Below are positions 61,235 to 64,000 of a DNA stretch of 64,000 nt, piece by piece. The notes below the pieces were generated by a model. The model saw nothing but the letters and a program-made list of their open reading frames with translations. It ran no database searches and was not told where the DNA came from. The DNA is from JBHJHP01 sp042219825. Lineage in GTDB: Bacteria > Bacteroidota > Bacteroidia > Bacteroidales > UBA5342. Location: assembly GCF_042219825.1 (NCBI RefSeq), contig NZ_JBHJHQ010000005.1, positions 1 to 64,000 on the forward strand, given 5' to 3'. How positions within the stretch are numbered: position 1 is the stretch's first letter; every line of letters starts with the position of its first letter. A program made the translations under genes and the position numbers.

Positions 61235-61272
61235 CGAGTATCAGGAGGCAAGACATAAGACACAAGACAAAC
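61235..61272. repeat. Intergenic repeat (GTATCAGGA...AAGACACAAGAC type)
   Basis: A short run of GTATCAGGA followed by AAGACATAAGACACAAGAC lies between the DUF4831 gene and pepD. Its words match those at 43393-43438 and the complement of 53929-53956. Confidence 0.45.
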
Positions 61273-61287
61273 ACAAAATACACACAA

Positions 61288-62736
61288 ATGAAAATTTACG
61301 AATTAGAACCTCAGATTCTTTGGAAACATTTTTATAATCTGACACAAATTCCACGTCCGTCCCATCACGAAGAAAAAGCCCGGGAATACGTTACAGAATT
61401 TGCAAAATCACATAATCTGGAACATCTGGTGGATGAAACCGGGAATGTTGTGATCCGAAAAGCTGCAACAAACGGACTTGAAAATCACAAAACTGTTACA
61501 TTGCAGAGCCACCTGGATATTGTACCACAAAAAAATTCGCATATCACGCATAATTTTGAGACAGATCCGCTGAATGTGTATATTGACGGCGACTGGGTAA
61601 CAGCAAAAGATACTACACTTGGTTCAGATAACGGTATTGGGGTGGCAGCATCTCTTGCGGTTCTTGAATCAGAAGAATTAAAACACGGTCCCATTGAAGC
61701 CCTGTTTACCATTAACGAAGAAGCTGGCATGGAAGGTGCTTTCGGCTTAAAACCTGAAGTACTTAGAGGTGATATACTGTTAAATCTGGACTCGGAAGAT
61801 GAAGGGGAATTATTTGTAGGTTGTGCAGGAGGTATAAATGTAACAGGGACTCTACAAATGATTAAAGAAGAAGTACCGGATGATTATTCTACTCTTGACA
61901 TTGTAATAAAAGGTTTTAAAGGAGGACATTCGGGACTGGATATAAATCTTGAAAGGGGCAATGCCAACAAAGTGCTGTTCAGATTGCTAAAGACCCTGGT
62001 TGCACAATACGGCGTAAGAATGGTTTCTGTAAACGGAGGTAGCCTGCGCAATGCTATACCAAGGGAAGCATTTGCAACAATTCTTGCAGAGCCCGGACAT
62101 GTTGGGGATATTGAAAACGCTGTTTCTTCTTTCGAAGCGTTAATTAAGAATGAATATTCGGCCACAGAACCCAATATTGACATATCTGTTCACAAAGCAA
62201 CTGAACAAGCCGCCTATGTAATGAATGAAATGGTTCAGGATGACCTGATTAATGCTGTTACAGCCTGTCCTACCGGCGTTCATCACATGAGTGCTGAAAT
62301 GCCAGGAACAGTTGAAACGTCTAACAACCTGGCCATTGTGAAATCGGATGATGAAAAAATTGAAATACTGAATCTTGCCCGCAGCTTTTCTGAATCGAGA
62401 AAAGAAGCCCTGGTTTCAGAAATTGAAAGTGTTTTATCATTGGCAGGGTGCAAAATAAGTAAAGACGGCAATTATCCCGGTTGGAATCCAAATCCTGAAT
62501 CAGCGATCTTAAAAACCATGAAGGACATCTATTTAGAAAATTGGGGTAAGACACCGGCAGTAAAGGCTATTCATGCGGGTCTTGAATGTGGTATTATTGG
62601 CTCAAAATATCCTGAAATGGATATGATCTCTTTTGGCCCAACCATAAAATTTCCTCATTCTCCGGACGAGAAAATCATGATTAAGACTGTTAATGAATTC
62701 TGGAAGTGGTTGGTATTAACCCTTGAAAAAATCTAA
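61288..62736 (+). CDS. pepD: Aminoacyl-histidine dipeptidase (cytosol non-specific dipeptidase)
   Basis: A cytoplasmic M20-family zinc dipeptidase that cleaves Xaa-His and other dipeptides. The 482 residues match the PepD length. Zinc ligands lie in LQSHLDIVPQ (His), LGSDNGIGVAASLAVLE (Asp), NEEAGMEGA (Glu-Glu) and NLDSEDEGELFVGCAGG; the lid domain has KGFKGGHSGLDINLERGNANK, and the last ligand His is near FPHSPDEKI. ATG 61288 gives the expected N-terminus (LEPQILWKHFYNLTQIPRPSHHEE). It ends with a 4-bp overlap with the convergent yqgE gene. Confidence 0.94.
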   Translation: MKIYELEPQILWKHFYNLTQIPRPSHHEEKAREYVTEFAKSHNLEHLVDETGNVVIRKAATNGLENHKTVTLQSHLDIVPQKNSHITHNFETDPLNVYIDGDWVTAKDTTLGSDNGIGVAASLAVLESEELKHGPIEALFTINEEAGMEGAFGLKPEVLRGDILLNLDSEDEGELFVGCAGGINVTGTLQMIKEEVPDDYSTLDIVIKGFKGGHSGLDINLERGNANKVLFRLLKTLVAQYGVRMVSVNGGSLRNAIPREAFATILAEPGHVGDIENAVSSFEALIKNEYSATEPNIDISVHKATEQAAYVMNEMVQDDLINAVTACPTGVHHMSAEMPGTVETSNNLAIVKSDDEKIEILNLARSFSESRKEALVSEIESVLSLAGCKISKDGNYPGWNPNPESAILKTMKDIYLENWGKTPAVKAIHAGLECGIIGSKYPEMDMISFGPTIKFPHSPDEKIMIKTVNEFWKWLVLTLEKI

Positions 62737-63320
62737 TTCATTTCAGGATTACTGGGGAAGTTTGTCCAGCGGGCATAATCTTCCCCCAGTGATTCTACTG
62801 TGCTTCTCCAAAGTTTGTTAATAGGAGCATGCAAAATATGCTCTGCAGAAAGATCTGTAACAAGCCATGAAGATTCTTTTAACTCATCAGCCAACTGACC
62901 GGGAGACCAACCTGCATAGCCAATAAAAAAACGTATATCATGTAAGAGAGCCGGATTTATCGCCAGCAAATCTTTTACATACTCAAAATCACCACCAAAA
63001 AAGAGACCTTTTATCAATTCTATGGCTCCGGGAACGTTTTTGAAACTGTGAATATAAAACAACTTATCCGGGCTAACCGGTCCACCACATATGAGTTTAG
63101 TCTCAGAAAATGATACATCCTTCAACACCGATCCTATTTTCAAATCAAGTGGTTTATTCAGAACCAATCCCATACTGCCTTCAGCATCATGTTCGGTAAG
63201 CAGTACAATTGAACGTGAAAAATAATACCCCTGTAAAAAAGGTTCAGAGATCAAAACCCGCCCTTTTTTAGGTTTTACATTGTTTTGTTTAATCTTAAAT
63301 ATGTCAATATCTAATTTCAA
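62733..63320 (-). CDS. YqgE/AlgH family protein
   Basis: A 195-residue cytoplasmic protein of the UPF0301 family, function not settled (AlgH was linked to alginate regulation in Pseudomonas). Family strings: GRVLISEPFLQGYYFSRSIVLLTEHDAEGSMGLVLNKPLDL, CGGPVSPDKLFYIHS, GLFFGGDFEYVKDLL and IRFFIGYAGWSPGQLADELKESSWLV. The start is TTG at 63320: no in-frame ATG occurs before the upstream stop at 63336-63338 and homology begins right after it. It converges on pepD with a 4-bp coding overlap. Confidence 0.9.
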   Translation of the reverse strand: MKLDIDIFKIKQNNVKPKKGRVLISEPFLQGYYFSRSIVLLTEHDAEGSMGLVLNKPLDLKIGSVLKDVSFSETKLICGGPVSPDKLFYIHSFKNVPGAIELIKGLFFGGDFEYVKDLLAINPALLHDIRFFIGYAGWSPGQLADELKESSWLVTDLSAEHILHAPINKLWRSTVESLGEDYARWTNFPSNPEMN

Positions 63321-63446
63321 AATTCCAAATCTTAATTACAAGATATAGAATTTATTGAATAAAACAAAACATATTTTTTATTCCAGGTCAATGATATAAA
63401 ACGTCAAATAATATAAATTACACGGGGTTAGAGTGTATAGACAAAC

Positions 63447-63484
63447 AAAAAAGCTGTCCAGGAAAAATCCGCAGACAGCTTTTT
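63447..63484 (-). terminator. Terminator of the right-edge LamG/T9SS gene
   Basis: AAAAAGCTGTC faces GACAGCTTTTT (11-bp stem, 15-base loop) with T-rich tails on both sides, 18 bp after the stop at 63502. Confidence 0.8.
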
Positions 63485-63501
63485 AAATTAATACCTATTT
63501 G

Positions 63502-64000
63502 TTATTTTACAAAAACCTTTTTAACCTGAGAATTAACTTTTACAATATAAATACCACGATCTACATAAATATTTTCTGAATTTCTAACAGTAACGAGACG
63601 ACCGGTTATATTATAGACACTCACTTTCTCATCTCCTTTCAAATCATATATCCTTATCAATCCAGGAATTGAAGTATCAACCCTGTAAGAATCGTCGACT
63701 TTTACATCTTTTACAGGTACAGACAAGAGATATGCAGTATAAAGATCATCCGAAACACTGCTCATTGTACTAATCTCTTCCGGTGTCAACTTTTTATTGA
63801 ACAGCTGGAAGTCATAAAGCATAGCCTGTGCCAGATACACATCCCCTTCAAAATTGGATCGACCAAGGAAATTCGCAGTAGTTCCGACCATTCCGGATTT
63901 AGGAATTGTTGTGTTTGGCCACTTCTTAACCGTAGCTGTATCAATAGCAATTCCATCCTGGTAAATATAGCCTAAAGTATCATCCTGAACATATGCATAA
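63502..64000 (-). CDS. LamG-domain surface protein with T9SS sorting domain (5' end beyond window)
   Basis: The frame is open from the right edge to the stop at 63502, so only the C-terminal 165 residues are visible. They begin within a LamG/concanavalin-like domain (DTLGYIYQDGIAIDTATVKKW, then GRSNFEGDVYLAQAMLYDFQLFNKKLTPEEI), a pattern common in Bacteroidota glycoside hydrolases and adhesins. A T9SS type A-like sorting domain ends the protein (GLIRIYDLKGDEKVSVYNITGRLV, GIYIVKVNSQVKKVFVK). The catalytic part, if any, lies outside. An internal ATG at 63891 is not the start because the domain reads through it. It resembles the left-edge protein in domain style. Confidence 0.8.
   Translation of the reverse strand, partial: YAYVQDDTLGYIYQDGIAIDTATVKKWPNTTIPKSGMVGTTANFLGRSNFEGDVYLAQAMLYDFQLFNKKLTPEEISTMSSVSDDLYTAYLLSVPVKDVKVDDSYRVDTSIPGLIRIYDLKGDEKVSVYNITGRLVTVRNSENIYVDRGIYIVKVNSQVKKVFVK

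Noticed and set aside
43573..61272. CRISPR-like repeats
   Set aside because: The repeated words are few, far apart and degenerate, with no regular spacers and no cas genes.

Overview
The window looks like a chromosomal segment from a Bacteroidota bacterium, most likely Bacteroidales/Marinilabiliales-like. The signs are: C-terminal type IX secretion (T9SS) sorting domains, a hybrid two-component system (HTCS) regulator, an Oar-like TonB receptor, class II ketol-acid reductoisomerase, DUF4831/DUF4861/DUF5020 proteins, TamB, and promoters with the Bacteroidota -7 box TAnnTTTG (sometimes with a -33 TTTG 19 bp upstream). No rRNA, tRNA, CRISPR array, transposase or plasmid function was seen. Genus was not determined.

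Layout. 1-4286 (-): a very large secreted LamG/adhesin-like protein running off the left edge. 4654-5400: truA. 5483-17595 (-) and 18000-18923 (+): a carbohydrate-degradation block with two GH105 unsaturated-uronyl hydrolases, a GH43-like enzyme, an HTCS sensor-regulator, a GH2 beta-galactosidase and a divergent GH16. It has no SusC/SusD pair. 19046-21055: NCS2 purine permease with a DUF5020 outer-membrane channel candidate. 21211-25771: Oar-like TonB receptor and a nucleotide pyrophosphatase/phosphodiesterase-like lipoprotein. 26010-33829 (+): a complete unsaturated-uronate catabolic operon (LacI-type regulator, MFS hexuronate carrier, kduI, kduD, kdgK, an S23/four-helix-bundle gene, kdgA, a DUF4861 lipoprotein). 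33937-38773: SpmA/SpmB-like membrane protein, T9SS-secreted S1 protease, CPA1 antiporter. 39049-45221 (+): ilvD-ilvB-ilvN and ilvC, preceded by an apparent translation-controlled attenuator with a leader peptide rich in Val/Ile/Leu. 45463-46739: an AT-rich DUF2971 gene and a DsrE/YedF-like gene between two related hairpins. 46807-64000: mostly housekeeping genes (sucD, tamB, tsaD, exosortase, upp, kbl, tdh, lutB-like, nnr, DUF4831, pepD, yqgE), then the C-terminus of a second LamG/T9SS protein cut by the right edge.

How the parts fit. GH105 enzymes remove the 4,5-unsaturated uronic acid that pectin/rhamnogalacturonan lyases leave. The resulting 5-keto-4-deoxyuronate is isomerised by KduI, reduced by KduD to 2-keto-3-deoxygluconate, phosphorylated by KdgK and split by KdgA to pyruvate and glyceraldehyde-3-phosphate. 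The GH2, GH43 and GH16 enzymes would attack galactan/arabinogalactan or beta-glucan-type chains. The HTCS would sense an oligosaccharide in the periplasm and the LacI-type protein a cytoplasmic uronate intermediate. The lyases and SusCD importer must lie elsewhere.

Most interesting points: (1) the ilv leader, where promoter, 23-codon leader peptide, antiterminator arm overlapping the leader stop codon, terminator and ilvD are all readable; (2) a promoter between two related palindromes upstream of the LacI-type gene; (3) an S23 gene inside the kdg operon between inverted low-complexity repeats; (4) a probable one-base frameshift at the start of tamB; (5) several intergenic palindromic repeat elements, one of which supplies the C-terminal codons of an orphan exosortase.
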